From contig CAYGFI010000117.1 of the NCBI GenBank assembly GCA_964349045.1, positions 1 to 15,139 of the forward strand: 15,139 nt of DNA. The letters run 5' to 3'. The DNA is from JACJXF01 sp964349045 (GTDB lineage Bacteria; Bacteroidota; Bacteroidia; Bacteroidales; GCA-2748055). The stretch's first letter is position 1. Every line of letters begins with the position of its first letter. The position numbers were made by a program, and so were the translations under genes. Below, in pieces: positions 6,677-15,108 of this stretch. A model generated the notes under the pieces. It was not told the DNA's origin. It searched no databases and was given only the letters and a program-made list of their open reading frames with translations.

Positions 6677-7645
6677 CTAAAAATTACTTTGTTTGATAAT
6701 GAATGATGTTAGCAGATTTGTTCTCAGTATGTATTTTAAATCACTTACTTCTTCTGGAATATTTGATCTGCTAAGTTTTGGAAAATTTTCGTCTGCACAG
6801 TTGTAAAAAATCCAATTGACTGGTTTGAATCTGTATCTATCATACTGACTCACATTTTTAGCAGTAATATTTTTTTGGCTCAATGCTTTCCATAAAATTG
6901 TATTGTCACCGGAAGATTCCTGAACCAAATTCTTTATTTCCAAAATCAAATCTCTGATGTGAATACCTACAGTAAAATCGCTTTGTAACGAAACAACGAC
7001 CATTTCCAACCCTTTGCCGAGAGAAACTTCCAATTGAAATTCACTTGCAATTTTCACATCAATACCTAATGGCGATTTTGTTTTTACTTCAAGGTTTTTA
7101 TTCTCCAATTCAAAATCGTTCCCCTTGTCATAAGGGCCTTTCCATGATTTCAAAAGAAAATTAATTTCAGGTCTGTATGGTTCGGTTAATATTAACTTCA
7201 AAACTAATAGTTCACCCATGAGACCCTTTATTGCATCTTCTGAAAGCAAGTCTGATTTTTTGTCCTCAAAGAATTCACTCCATCTGTAAAATGCCTGGAT
7301 GAAATGATTTGAATATTCATCAATCTGACTAATGTCTTTTATTCCGTTATAGAGTGAGAGAATGAGGTCGTCAAAAAGGTCATTGAAATCATTGTCAGTC
7401 AATTGAAGAACGATAAGGTTTTTCTCTCTGAAATATTCAATTGATAAATTTTCCTTTTGACTTCCTTTGAAATCTACATGCTTGGTATCAGGCAAAGCAA
7501 GTATCAAACATCTTTTTCCTTCCTTACTAACGCCAAGATAAAGTTCGCAGATACATTCAGAAGAAATCCTAAGCGACCGGAAGCCACTTGTTACGGTATT
7601 TTCCGAGAGCCCTGACCACTTTTGTTTTAATTCAATACTTGTCAT
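6677..7645 (-). CDS. PD-(D/E)XK motif protein, DUF4420 family (predicted nuclease)
   Basis: This 322-residue protein is a likely DNA-cutting subunit of the operon. The nuclease core is visible in the middle of the chain: GLMGELLVL (141-149, with conserved E145), then KGNDFEL (174-180, D177), then LEVKTK (185-190, E186 and K188), which together form the E...D...ExK arrangement of the PD-(D/E)XK fold. The tryptophan-glycine-proline stretch just before it (SWKGPYDKG) is also typical of DUF4420. The N-terminal 130 residues form a separate alpha/beta region and the C-terminus ends in a hydrophobic helix. The gene starts 2 bp after the Z1 ATPase gene and ends 1 bp before AIPR, so the three are surely co-transcribed and probably translationally coupled. 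DUF4420 proteins are commonly found beside Z1 and AIPR genes, which supports a joint complex; the recognition site cannot be read from sequence. Confidence 0.87.
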   Translation of the reverse strand: MTSIELKQKWSGLSENTVTSGFRSLRISSECICELYLGVSKEGKRCLILALPDTKHVDFKGSQKENLSIEYFREKNLIVLQLTDNDFNDLFDDLILSLYNGIKDISQIDEYSNHFIQAFYRWSEFFEDKKSDLLSEDAIKGLMGELLVLKLILTEPYRPEINFLLKSWKGPYDKGNDFELENKNLEVKTKSPLGIDVKIASEFQLEVSLGKGLEMVVVSLQSDFTVGIHIRDLILEIKNLVQESSGDNTILWKALSQKNITAKNVSQYDRYRFKPVNWIFYNCADENFPKLSRSNIPEEVSDLKYILRTNLLTSFIIKQSNF

Positions 7646-7647
7646 AA

Positions 7648-10600
7648 TTATATTTCGTGTGCATCATCCGGCAATTCAGAATCTGCTTCGTTAAATTCAA
7701 TTTCTTCTTCGTCATCAAATCCATAATTTCCATGAACATAAACTCCTCCAGGGTCTGGTTCAATTGGCGGAAAACCAATGGCATAACCAATCAAAGGAAT
7801 ATTCAAATCAATCCCTTCGCTTTCAACAATAGTTTTCAATTGAGAATCCTCCTTGCCTTTCTCCTGAAGAAAAACATAATAGGAATCTAAAATGTAAATT
7901 ACGAGAAGTCCTTCCTGGTCAGTCATTTTCTCACGGTAAACTCTTTCAGGAAAGTTTACTTCCTCAGCTTTTTTATTTATTTGTTCTTCTGACCAATCAG
8001 GATTATTTTTCTTATAATATTCCCTCCTTCTGTAAACAAATTCTTTTTCTGCCGATTTGATTTGTGTTTCAGATAAAAGTATTGACATATCAAGACCTGC
8101 CGAAATAAGATTGGCTGATTTACCAGATGCACCGAATATTTTCTGTTGAATAAATTTTTCACGAAAATACTTTACTCCTTCTTCTTTACCAGGTCCTCTT
8201 CTAACAGTCATTGTTAAATCAACAGGTAATCCAGATTCTTGCTTCCTCAATATACCTTTTCCTTCCTTTTCTTTTGCTCTTCCTGTTGTTTTAATTGCTA
8301 TTGTCCAGTTCCTAAGTTTGTTATCTGCCTGACATTTTTCAATAAATTTTATCATGCTCTCGCATGTATCACTCCAAAAATTGTTTTCCTCCCGAAGTAT
8401 TTCTAATACTCCTGAAATATCAGTTTGTGCAATAAGGAATCCTGCATCACTACCATCTTTTTTCTTCTTGATTACAAAATTGTATTTACTAACTATGTTA
8501 TTCCTAAACTGTTCCCAGACCGATTCAATCTTTTTCTTTCGGATGTCAAAGTTTGTTGATTGCTCAAGTGAATCCTGATAAGACCAATTGACTTCAATAG
8601 TATCACGCAGAATTGCGGGTCTTGTTATTTTCAAAGCTCCAGGATGTTTCTTTACACGAAGAATGAAATTGGCAGGTGTTCTGTTTTTCTCTTCCATTTT
8701 CCTGAATTCAATTTCTAGTTCTTCAATAGTTCTGGTAACCAAATCATATTTTTCCATTGAATCACGGGTGATGAAAAGTTTACAACAGTCCAAATATCCT
8801 GGTCTATAACCAAACCATCTGCCCATTTGAAGAAGAGCATCAGAATAATCAGTTGAACGGACAAAATAATTTATGCTTAATCCTTCAATTGTGAATCCTC
8901 GGGATAATCTGTTTCCGCCTATGGCAATATATTTTTTCGGAGTTTTTTTGGGATATACAAGTTTGTCGCCAGTAGAACTGTTAATGGCTTTAACTTCGAT
9001 TCCTTTAATTGCCTCAATGAGAAAATTATTTTTGATAGTTTCAAAACTGATTGGTTTCAGAAACTCATCGTCATATCCTATAGGTAAATAGTCAGAAACA
9101 TGTTCAATAATTTCCGAGTAATATTTGAACCAGATTCTTTCAAAAGTTGCAAATATTGATATGGGATTACCGGGGTCATCAAGTTGCAAACTGCTCTGCA
9201 ATTCCCTTATATACACATCAATTAATTTTTTGAGATTGTTTTGCCAAAGTGTATATCTCGAAATGTGAATCAACATAGAATTATGCGGATTGAACATTGT
9301 GGAATTTATCATTGCAGGTTTCCTGCTGTCACGAATAGCAATTGAAAGAATAAAACAGAGAATACTTTCCTTTATTGAATCAGGCAATTTTCTTGGGAAA
9401 CCATCTCCTGGTCTGGAAGATCTTGTTTGTCTTCTGTATTCTCTGTAGTCAGCAAAATCAAGATAAGAATTAAATTCTCCAATCTTTTCATTCCAGTCAT
9501 TTTGACTGTTGATTTTTAGCATACCTACTAATTCTCCATTGCTTGGTGAATATACTTTGTCGGGGAAATGTTCGATGTTATCGTTTACAAGCTCTACTAA
9601 TGGGATTTTTAACTGAGCATTATTTTCAATTGGTTTAATTGTTTCAAATATTTGCTTTGCTCCAATGTAATTTGTTGGCGGATTTAGCAAAACAATAAAA
9701 TCATCCGGAAATAAATTGTCAACTCTTGGTAATGACTTTTCCTCTGACTGACCTCTTAATTTATACTTCACTATCCAATTATTTTCCGGTGCATCATTGC
9801 GGTCAGCAAGAATATTTGCAAATGGAGTGGCGGTATAGCCCAAATATGTTTTGCGTTTGAACAATGCAAGTAAAGCCCTGATATGCCCATTTGTTTTTGA
9901 AGCATATTCTCTTCCTCTTTTGCCTTCATTGTTCAATGATGCGTTGTCCGCCTCGTCATCCAGAATCAGCAATGGAATATCATGTTGTTCTTTTTTTTCT
10001 TCAAGGTAATCGTGCAGCCAGACAATCAGATTACGTAACACACTCACGTTGTTTTTACATACAAGTATGTTCGTGTGATTAAGAGAGAAATCTGCATCAA
10101 GCAAAGATTTTTTGAAATCAGATTTGGATGATGTTATTGAAATGACTTGTGTAATACTGCTGTCACCTAAGTTTCCGAATCTTCTAATTGCTCCAACACC
10201 TTTTTTTACCAACGCATCTGTGTCAATGTCAAGTCCTTCTCCGATAACATCATTCTCAATTCTTAATTGGGTTTGATTTCTCAGGTCTTCCATTAAACCA
10301 GCAAAGACAATTATCAATCCATAACCGGCATCAATTGCACGGTTGATTACTGCATTAAAGTTTTGGGTTTTCCCTGCTTGGACACTACCAACAACTAATC
10401 CTTTAACATAAAATTCTTCTCTTGATTTCGGGTCTCCCATTTTTTCCAGAATCTCAAGACTTGTCTTTTTTGTTTCGTCAATTACTTTTTCTGAACGACC
10501 TGCTTTTTCAAGCAGGATAAAATATCTGCCGCTATAATTCCAGGAGTTTTTCATTTCCTCTTTTCTTTCTGCTGACAGCCATGTTTTGAATCCTTTTTTC

Positions 10601-10854
10601 GTAAGCGAATTGCTCGGGTCAATGTCAATTGGGTTAACAGATAAATACTGATTTTTCGCAGTCTCAAAGTAATTTTTCAAAGTCATCTCATCAATTTCAG
10701 GATAGCCATACACTTTGATTACTGCTATGATTGAATCTTTGATTTCTGGAAGTAGATTCAGGAAATAGGCTGGAGACAAGGAATTATTCTGTGAATAATC
10801 TTTTGCTTTATTCGCAATGATTTTGATAATGATATCTATGTATTTATTCTCCAT
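7648..10854 (-). CDS. Z1 domain superfamily-2 ATPase/helicase-like protein
   Basis: This 1,068-residue protein is the motor of the system. Superfamily-2 motifs appear in order: Walker A GSVQAGKT (156-163), Walker B DDEAD (299-303), motif III YTATPFAN (340-347), then GGNRLSRGFT (646-655) and the arginine-finger motif QMGRWFGYR (676-684), which is characteristic of Z1. About 300 residues separate the two ATPase halves, longer than in minimal helicases, and likely hold accessory structure. Residues after about 720 are unassigned, and the C-terminus is strongly acidic. The GxVQxGKT form of Walker A and the TATPFAN block separate it from type I HsdR and from McrB. It sits 5 bp after the GHKL ATPase gene and 2 bp before the DUF4420 gene, so a complex of two ATPases with a nuclease is plausible. 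ATP-driven DNA translocation or remodelling is inferred from the fold. Confidence 0.92.
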   Translation of the reverse strand: MENKYIDIIIKIIANKAKDYSQNNSLSPAYFLNLLPEIKDSIIAVIKVYGYPEIDEMTLKNYFETAKNQYLSVNPIDIDPSNSLTKKGFKTWLSAERKEEMKNSWNYSGRYFILLEKAGRSEKVIDETKKTSLEILEKMGDPKSREEFYVKGLVVGSVQAGKTQNFNAVINRAIDAGYGLIIVFAGLMEDLRNQTQLRIENDVIGEGLDIDTDALVKKGVGAIRRFGNLGDSSITQVISITSSKSDFKKSLLDADFSLNHTNILVCKNNVSVLRNLIVWLHDYLEEKKEQHDIPLLILDDEADNASLNNEGKRGREYASKTNGHIRALLALFKRKTYLGYTATPFANILADRNDAPENNWIVKYKLRGQSEEKSLPRVDNLFPDDFIVLLNPPTNYIGAKQIFETIKPIENNAQLKIPLVELVNDNIEHFPDKVYSPSNGELVGMLKINSQNDWNEKIGEFNSYLDFADYREYRRQTRSSRPGDGFPRKLPDSIKESILCFILSIAIRDSRKPAMINSTMFNPHNSMLIHISRYTLWQNNLKKLIDVYIRELQSSLQLDDPGNPISIFATFERIWFKYYSEIIEHVSDYLPIGYDDEFLKPISFETIKNNFLIEAIKGIEVKAINSSTGDKLVYPKKTPKKYIAIGGNRLSRGFTIEGLSINYFVRSTDYSDALLQMGRWFGYRPGYLDCCKLFITRDSMEKYDLVTRTIEELEIEFRKMEEKNRTPANFILRVKKHPGALKITRPAILRDTIEVNWSYQDSLEQSTNFDIRKKKIESVWEQFRNNIVSKYNFVIKKKKDGSDAGFLIAQTDISGVLEILREENNFWSDTCESMIKFIEKCQADNKLRNWTIAIKTTGRAKEKEGKGILRKQESGLPVDLTMTVRRGPGKEEGVKYFREKFIQQKIFGASGKSANLISAGLDMSILLSETQIKSAEKEFVYRRREYYKKNNPDWSEEQINKKAEEVNFPERVYREKMTDQEGLLVIYILDSYYVFLQEKGKEDSQLKTIVESEGIDLNIPLIGYAIGFPPIEPDPGGVYVHGNYGFDDEEEIEFNEADSELPDDAHEI

Positions 10855-10859
10855 AAAAT

Positions 10860-12392
10860 TTATTTTAATAGTCGGATGACTTCTTGTGGCAATGAACTTT
10901 CTGCAAATCCAAGATTTGGAAGTATTTCTGTTTTTATCAGTTCAGATGAAAGCCCACTTTTAATGAGTTCGTTTACACATGTAACTAAATCTTTTAAGGA
11001 CAATCCGTCATTTTCTTCAATTCCAACAAATGCTTTTTCCTCATGAGTGTGCCTGATTTCATTAATCCTTGTATTTATCATCCGCATGACCAGATGCAAT
11101 TTTGAGAGTTGCTCTTCATTTAATTCACTCATCAAGGATTTAAGCAAAGGGAAGCTGCTGTTTATTTCCAGCAATGTTCCTTTGTTGCTTGCTTTTCTCT
11201 CGAAGAGTTGCACATTATCCTCTTTACGATTCGATGAGAATTTTCTGATACCTCTGTTAAAAAATTCTCTTTCTGCCTGAGTTTTTAATTCATCAATATA
11301 TTTTTCAAATGCTGCTGTCAGGTCGTGTGGTATTTCAATTTGGGATTTGGCAACATTCAGATGCAACAAATGGTCAACACTGTTTCCAATATCAACACGA
11401 AGTCTTGCCAATTGTAGTCGTGGTGCTTTCTTGATTAAACCATTCCAGCCGCCAAAATGAATAAGTCTATCCGCCCTGTAAATGTAAATTCCTTCCATGT
11501 CCATCAGACTTCTATTTTTTGTAGTCCAGATGGAAATGCTTTGGCTTTCATCAATACTTCTTGATGGCAAAACAAACCCTTCAATTTTAATTGTGTCGGT
11601 GCTGAAATGTTTTTGTTTGTATTCTATTGGACGGAAATCAGTTATCGTTGTAGGAAAAGGATTAAAAGGTGCAATCAGATTGTTGTTTATTCTTATCTGA
11701 ACTGGATTTGATTTTCGTTCCATATACCGGTGAAACACCAGTGATAAATAATCAGTAGTTACTTCTGTTATCTGTTTCTTTAATGCAGATTGCCTGTTGT
11801 GTTCTTCCAGATAAGTTTCAAACTTATAAAGTCCTTTCCACACAACAATTGTGTTAGCATCAAAATTTTCAAAGCGATTTAGATGTCCTTCGCTGAGTGA
11901 AAGATACTGTTGAAGGAGTTTTGTTATTTCATCCTGTGTATTAACTAACAATCTCCACTTGCCAACTTTTTTCAGATAATTAACATCCCAAGTTCTTCCA
12001 CTATAAGTTTTTGTTCCATTCTTTTTTGATATAACTGTAAAGCATCTTGTCTGTGAAAAGGATGCTGTCTTCATACCTAATCCAAATCTTCCAAGATCAA
12101 AAATATTTCTTTCTTCTTCGGGTGAATTACTCGGAAACTGCATGTTTGCTTTTAGTGTTTCCTCATCCATTCCGTTACCATTGTCAGCAATAAACAAAGT
12201 GAATGGCTCCTGTTCCATTTTAACAAGCACTTCTATTTTGCTTGCATTTGCTGATATTGAATTGTCCATTAAGTCAGCTAACGAAGATTCCAAGCTATAT
12301 CCTTGTTCAGCAATAGATTTGATTAGATATTCAGGATTTGGGTCTGCAACTTCCGACTGTATGTTTTTGTTCTCAATCATTGATTTCAGCAA
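10860..12392 (-). CDS. GHKL ATPase of the MORC/MutL-like class
   Basis: This 510-residue protein has the Hsp90/MutL-type ATP pocket. It shows the N box ESSLADLMDNSISANASKIE (35-54, with E35 and D43-N44), G1 motif DNGNGMD (70-76) and G2 motif GRFGLGMK (101-108). A second half with NVAKSQIEIPHDL resembles the S5-fold transducer of MORC and MutL ATPases. No endonuclease motif of MutL type (DQHAxxExxxxE) is visible, so it probably acts as an ATP-gated clamp or sensor rather than a nuclease. Such proteins in bacterial restriction operons were proposed as the source of eukaryotic MORC proteins. The start overlaps the end of the DUF3883 gene by 20 bp; an alternative ATG five codons in (MIENK) would cut the overlap to 8 bp. 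The gene ends 5 bp before the Z1 gene, its likely working partner. Confidence 0.9.
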   Translation of the reverse strand: MLKSMIENKNIQSEVADPNPEYLIKSIAEQGYSLESSLADLMDNSISANASKIEVLVKMEQEPFTLFIADNGNGMDEETLKANMQFPSNSPEEERNIFDLGRFGLGMKTASFSQTRCFTVISKKNGTKTYSGRTWDVNYLKKVGKWRLLVNTQDEITKLLQQYLSLSEGHLNRFENFDANTIVVWKGLYKFETYLEEHNRQSALKKQITEVTTDYLSLVFHRYMERKSNPVQIRINNNLIAPFNPFPTTITDFRPIEYKQKHFSTDTIKIEGFVLPSRSIDESQSISIWTTKNRSLMDMEGIYIYRADRLIHFGGWNGLIKKAPRLQLARLRVDIGNSVDHLLHLNVAKSQIEIPHDLTAAFEKYIDELKTQAEREFFNRGIRKFSSNRKEDNVQLFERKASNKGTLLEINSSFPLLKSLMSELNEEQLSKLHLVMRMINTRINEIRHTHEEKAFVGIEENDGLSLKDLVTCVNELIKSGLSSELIKTEILPNLGFAESSLPQEVIRLLK

Positions 12393-13149
12393 GTTGGTTT
12401 TGGGTTACACTCCAACTTATCTGAATTGAAGTGTAGATATTTTTTTTCGGGTTGAGTTTGTCGGCAGGATTCAGGATGAAAACAATTTCTGCTTTTTCAT
12501 TCAGGTTGGAAATTACACAAAGAAAATATTTTTCTCCGTGTTCTTTTGCTGTTGACCATTCTTTGTTGGTGAACAAAACTCCGCCTGTGAATTCTGAAAG
12601 TCCTTTGACTTCTACAAAATACTTTTTAGTTCCGTTTTCAATCCTGAAATCATATCCAACTCCCAAATCTCGGCAGTCAATCAGTTTGCCGTCAACGGGT
12701 TTTTTGTTTTCGGAAAAATGTTTCTGGAAATATTCTTCTGCTGCTTTACCTGTCGGTGCTCTCAATATAAATTTTCCTACTGCTACTTTCTCTTTCTTGT
12801 CCCCTGAGAAAAGCGAAGTGATTTGCTTTACATCTTCACTCTTGCGATAGTTTTCGTCATGAAGAATTCCAAGAACAATATCTCGCAAGTCAAGTTCTTC
12901 CAAATCTTGTAATGCCTCAATGGACTTGATGATTCGGTTGTCCATCGGTCTTTGCCAACCTTTTCTCCAAGGGTGGATTGGATCAAATTCGTCTCGTCTG
13001 AATTTGACATAGTTCTTTTTGATTCCTAAAATCTTTGCTGTGCTTTCAAATGCATCAGCATCATTCTTGAATCCTAAATTCTTAAGGCCTTGTTTATCGT
13101 ATTTGGATAAGTAGAACGCAACGATTATCGCAAGCAAATTAGGATTCAT
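12373..13149 (-). CDS. DUF3883 domain protein, predicted nuclease-like (PD-(D/E)XK-type core)
   Basis: This protein has 258 residues. The N-terminal 90 residues (MNPNLLAIIVAFYLSKYDKQ onward) form a helical module with a charged FRRDEFDPIHPWRKGWQRP segment that may contact DNA. The C-terminal half is DUF3883 (also named for the plant NO VEIN protein): DLGVGYDFRI, then KKYFVEVKGL and TNKEWSTAKEHGEKYFLCVI. The D...ExK spacing in GYDFRI...FVEVKG looks like a PD-(D/E)XK nuclease centre and suggests a second cutting subunit beside DUF4420. The gene starts inside the end of dcm (11-bp overlap, ATGAATCCTAA), so its translation is probably coupled to that of the methyltransferase. It overlaps the GHKL ATPase gene by 20 bp. 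It could equally be a specificity or target-binding subunit; I cannot tell from sequence alone. Confidence 0.8.
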   Translation of the reverse strand: MNPNLLAIIVAFYLSKYDKQGLKNLGFKNDADAFESTAKILGIKKNYVKFRRDEFDPIHPWRKGWQRPMDNRIIKSIEALQDLEELDLRDIVLGILHDENYRKSEDVKQITSLFSGDKKEKVAVGKFILRAPTGKAAEEYFQKHFSENKKPVDGKLIDCRDLGVGYDFRIENGTKKYFVEVKGLSEFTGGVLFTNKEWSTAKEHGEKYFLCVISNLNEKAEIVFILNPADKLNPKKNIYTSIQISWSVTQNQLAEIND

Positions 13150-14386
13150 GTTTTAAAAGCTTTGCTATAATTTTTGCTAATGCCGTAGCCATAAGTGGCG
13201 GAACTGCGTTTCCGATTTGTTTAAAAGCCGCTGTTCTTCCACCTTCAAAAAAATAATCATCAGGGAATGACTGAATTCTAGCAGCCTCGCGCACAGATAT
13301 TGAGCGTATCTGTTTTAAATCAGGATAAATATAGTAGTGCCCGTCTTTCGAAATATGAGCAACCATTGTGTGGGAATGTCCATCTGGGTCAACTACTTTA
13401 AAACGATCGGGAAATGCTTCTGTGTTGTTATGTGTTTGCAGTCTGGCTGGAAGGTCTGAATATTTTAATCTTGTCCTATCATTTACCCATTTATCAATGG
13501 CAATTGAATAGATTTCCAAGTCTCTTTTGTTGTGATGTCTGGATATGTGCTGAGTTACTATATCAATTCCATTGCGAATCTCAGTTGTTTTTAGATATTC
13601 ATTAATTGGTTTTGTATATTTTACAATATTACATTCATCACCAGGATTTAAATAAGGCAAATCATAAAACAAGTCCTTTTTAATCTGCCAAATGTTTTCA
13701 ACTTTTTCCAATTCTGGGAAATCAAATTTTTTATTCCCTCTTTGTCCCAATATAATTACTCTTCTCCTCCTCTGCAATACTCCATAATCCTCAGCATTTA
13801 GAACAGTTGGTTCTGCAACTGAATATCCAATAGACTCGAATAGTTGAATCATTTCAATCAGGTATCTTTTGTTCCCAGCAGTCAACAAACCTAAAACGTT
13901 TTCAAAAACAAAATACTTTGGTTTGTATTTTATAAGGAATTCAGCATAATAACGAAACAAAAAATTCCTTTTATCTCCCTTCATGCGGTTAGGGTCTCTG
14001 CTTCTCCCAACAAGTGAATACGCCTGACAAGGTGGCCCTCCAATTATTAAATCGACTTTATGTCCATCTAATTGCTTATCAATATTGCTGAAAATACCTC
14101 TTATTGTTTCTCCTGTAATTTCTTCATTTATTACAGATTCCATAACAGATTCCGGTATATTTCCCCATAAAATGTCACGGGTTATTTTATTTTGAAGATA
14201 TGCCTTGTAAATACTTAATTTATTATTTTGAGCCAGGTAATGATACGCAAGTCTTGTTTTTAGTGTATCACAAGCATCCTTGTCCATTTCAACATGGGCA
14301 ACAGCCTGAAATCCTTCCCTTATAAAACCTTCGGAAAGACCACCTGCTCCGGCAAATAAATCAATATATTTTATTGATGAGTTCAT
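13139..14386 (-). CDS. dcm: DNA (cytosine-5) methyltransferase
   Basis: This 415-residue enzyme methylates cytosine C5 in a specific DNA site and should protect self DNA from the linked nucleases. All main motifs are present in standard order: I, DLFAGAGGLSEGF (9-21); IV, GGPPCQAYS with catalytic C120; VI, FENV (161-164); VIII, QRRRR (205-209); and X, GNAVPP (392-397), preceded by SVREAARIQSFPDDY. The target-recognition region lies between about residues 220 and 350. The start MNSSIKYIDLFAGAGG is the only one that keeps motif I at the usual distance from the N-terminus. The gene overlaps vsr upstream by 26 bp and DUF3883 downstream by 11 bp. Having the modification and repair genes first in the operon would let protection be made before the later nuclease genes; that is inference. 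The symbol indicates the enzyme class, not the E. coli CCWGG specificity. Confidence 0.96.
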   Translation of the reverse strand: MNSSIKYIDLFAGAGGLSEGFIREGFQAVAHVEMDKDACDTLKTRLAYHYLAQNNKLSIYKAYLQNKITRDILWGNIPESVMESVINEEITGETIRGIFSNIDKQLDGHKVDLIIGGPPCQAYSLVGRSRDPNRMKGDKRNFLFRYYAEFLIKYKPKYFVFENVLGLLTAGNKRYLIEMIQLFESIGYSVAEPTVLNAEDYGVLQRRRRVIILGQRGNKKFDFPELEKVENIWQIKKDLFYDLPYLNPGDECNIVKYTKPINEYLKTTEIRNGIDIVTQHISRHHNKRDLEIYSIAIDKWVNDRTRLKYSDLPARLQTHNNTEAFPDRFKVVDPDGHSHTMVAHISKDGHYYIYPDLKQIRSISVREAARIQSFPDDYFFEGGRTAAFKQIGNAVPPLMATALAKIIAKLLKHES

Positions 14387-14774
14387 TTAACGTTTTGTCT
14401 CTATTATTTTTTTTCAACTCACATTCAAAAATAGTTAAAACTTTCCAGCCTAATTCCTGTAAAACCTTAAAGTTATCACAATCTAACTGTTTATTCCTTT
14501 CTATCTTTTTCAACCACCATTCAGTCCTTGTTTTTGGAACTACAAAATACTTACAGTCTTCATGTCCATGCCAGAAACAACCATGAACGAAAATTACAGT
14601 TTTATATTTCGGTAATTCTAAATCAGGTTTTCCTGGTAATTTCTTATCATAAAGTCTGTATCTATATCCTTTTGAAAACAAAAATTTGCGAATCAATATT
14701 TCGGGTTTAGTATCTTTGCCCTTGATTTGACTCATATTATAACTTCTTATCTTTTTATCATGTACATCTGCCAT
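14361..14774 (-). CDS. vsr: Very short patch repair (Vsr) T:G mismatch endonuclease
   Basis: This 137-residue protein nicks beside T:G mismatches that arise when 5-methylcytosine deaminates, starting repair back to C:G. It begins MADVHDKKIRSYNMSQIKGK and DTKPE, the usual Vsr N-terminus, which supports this start. Catalytic D51 lies in LPGKPDLELP, and H69 in FVHGCFWHGHEDC; both fall at the same numbers as in the E. coli enzyme, and C66 and H71 fit the zinc-binding site. The EWW motif at 85-87 is also typical. It is the first gene of the minus-strand operon and overlaps dcm by 26 bp, the classical pairing of a repair nuclease with the methyltransferase that causes the damage. The length is normal and no residue looks lost. 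Confidence 0.96.
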   Translation of the reverse strand: MADVHDKKIRSYNMSQIKGKDTKPEILIRKFLFSKGYRYRLYDKKLPGKPDLELPKYKTVIFVHGCFWHGHEDCKYFVVPKTRTEWWLKKIERNKQLDCDNFKVLQELGWKVLTIFECELKKNNRDKTLNELINKIY

Positions 14775-14778
14775 ATTG

Positions 14779-14786
14779 CAAAAATA
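14779..14786 (-). promoter_or_regulatory. Candidate -7 element for the seven-gene operon
   Basis: On the minus strand TATTTTTG fits TAnnTTTG exactly, 4 bp before the vsr start codon, which would make the message nearly leaderless. A second, imperfect option is TAGGTTTA (14798-14791). TTTG elements upstream lie 13 or about 36 nt from the first option, neither a good distance. A promoter must lie in this 52-bp gap or within the adjacent stem-loop, since the operon has no other upstream space. Confidence 0.3.
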
Positions 14787-14826
14787 CAGATAAACCTATC
14801 AAAATAGCTAAGTGTGTGTAGGCAAA

Positions 14827-14891
14827 ATTGCACTCTTTGGCAAAGCTTTGGTTTGAGTACTGGCTCGTGGGGCTTTGCCAATGTGTGCAAT
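14827..14891 (+). repeat. Structured stem-loop repeat, right copy
   Basis: It has the same architecture and orientation as the copy at 690-752, but better paired. The outer stem is ATTGCAC (14827-14833) with GTGCAAT (14885-14891), perfect. The internal loop is TCT (14834-14836) against TGT (14882-14884). The inner stem is TTGGCAAAGC (14837-14846) with GCTTTGCCAA (14872-14881), perfect. The 25-nt apical loop at 14847-14871 differs from the left copy at three positions only. Four outer and two inner base pairs differ from the left copy while remaining paired. It lies 52 nt upstream of the first operon gene. Confidence 0.85.
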
Positions 14892-15108
14892 GTGGGTCGT
14901 CAATTGTATTAAAAAATGTGCGGTGGGCAAAAAATAAAAAACATCGGTTGGCTTGAGTGCCTATTCTCTTGTCTTATCAGTATTTCGCTTTTCTGTACTT
15001 TCACAATGCTTTTTTTGAATTGACGGTAGCTAGTTTATATGTCACTATTTTATCAGGCCTTTCCATCCAAATTATTCATATTAGTTTGAAAAATCTCAGC
15101 TTTTATGT
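14892..15108. other. AT-rich intergenic region with no supported gene
   Basis: All frames on both strands are interrupted by frequent stop codons. An 8-bp inverted repeat (CGTCAATT at 14898-14905 and AATTGACG at 15018-15025) is the only regularity seen, and it is too short and far apart to interpret. No tRNA or intrinsic terminator was recognised. Confidence 0.6.

Noticed and set aside
12452..12850. 132-codon plus-strand open frame, and other frames antisense to the operon
   Set aside because: They lie fully inside the DUF3883, GHKL, Z1 and AIPR genes, show no family features, and are explained by the coding bias of the opposite strand.
690..14891. The two stem-loops as canonical integron attC sites
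   Set aside because: The layout is similar, but the required GTTRRRY/RYYYAAC outer boxes are absent, the loop is conserved instead of variable, and no tyrosine integrase gene is in the window.
14898..15025. An 8-bp inverted repeat considered as terminal repeats of a small element
   Set aside because: The arms do not extend, there is no flanking duplication, and pairs of this length are expected by chance in AT-rich DNA.
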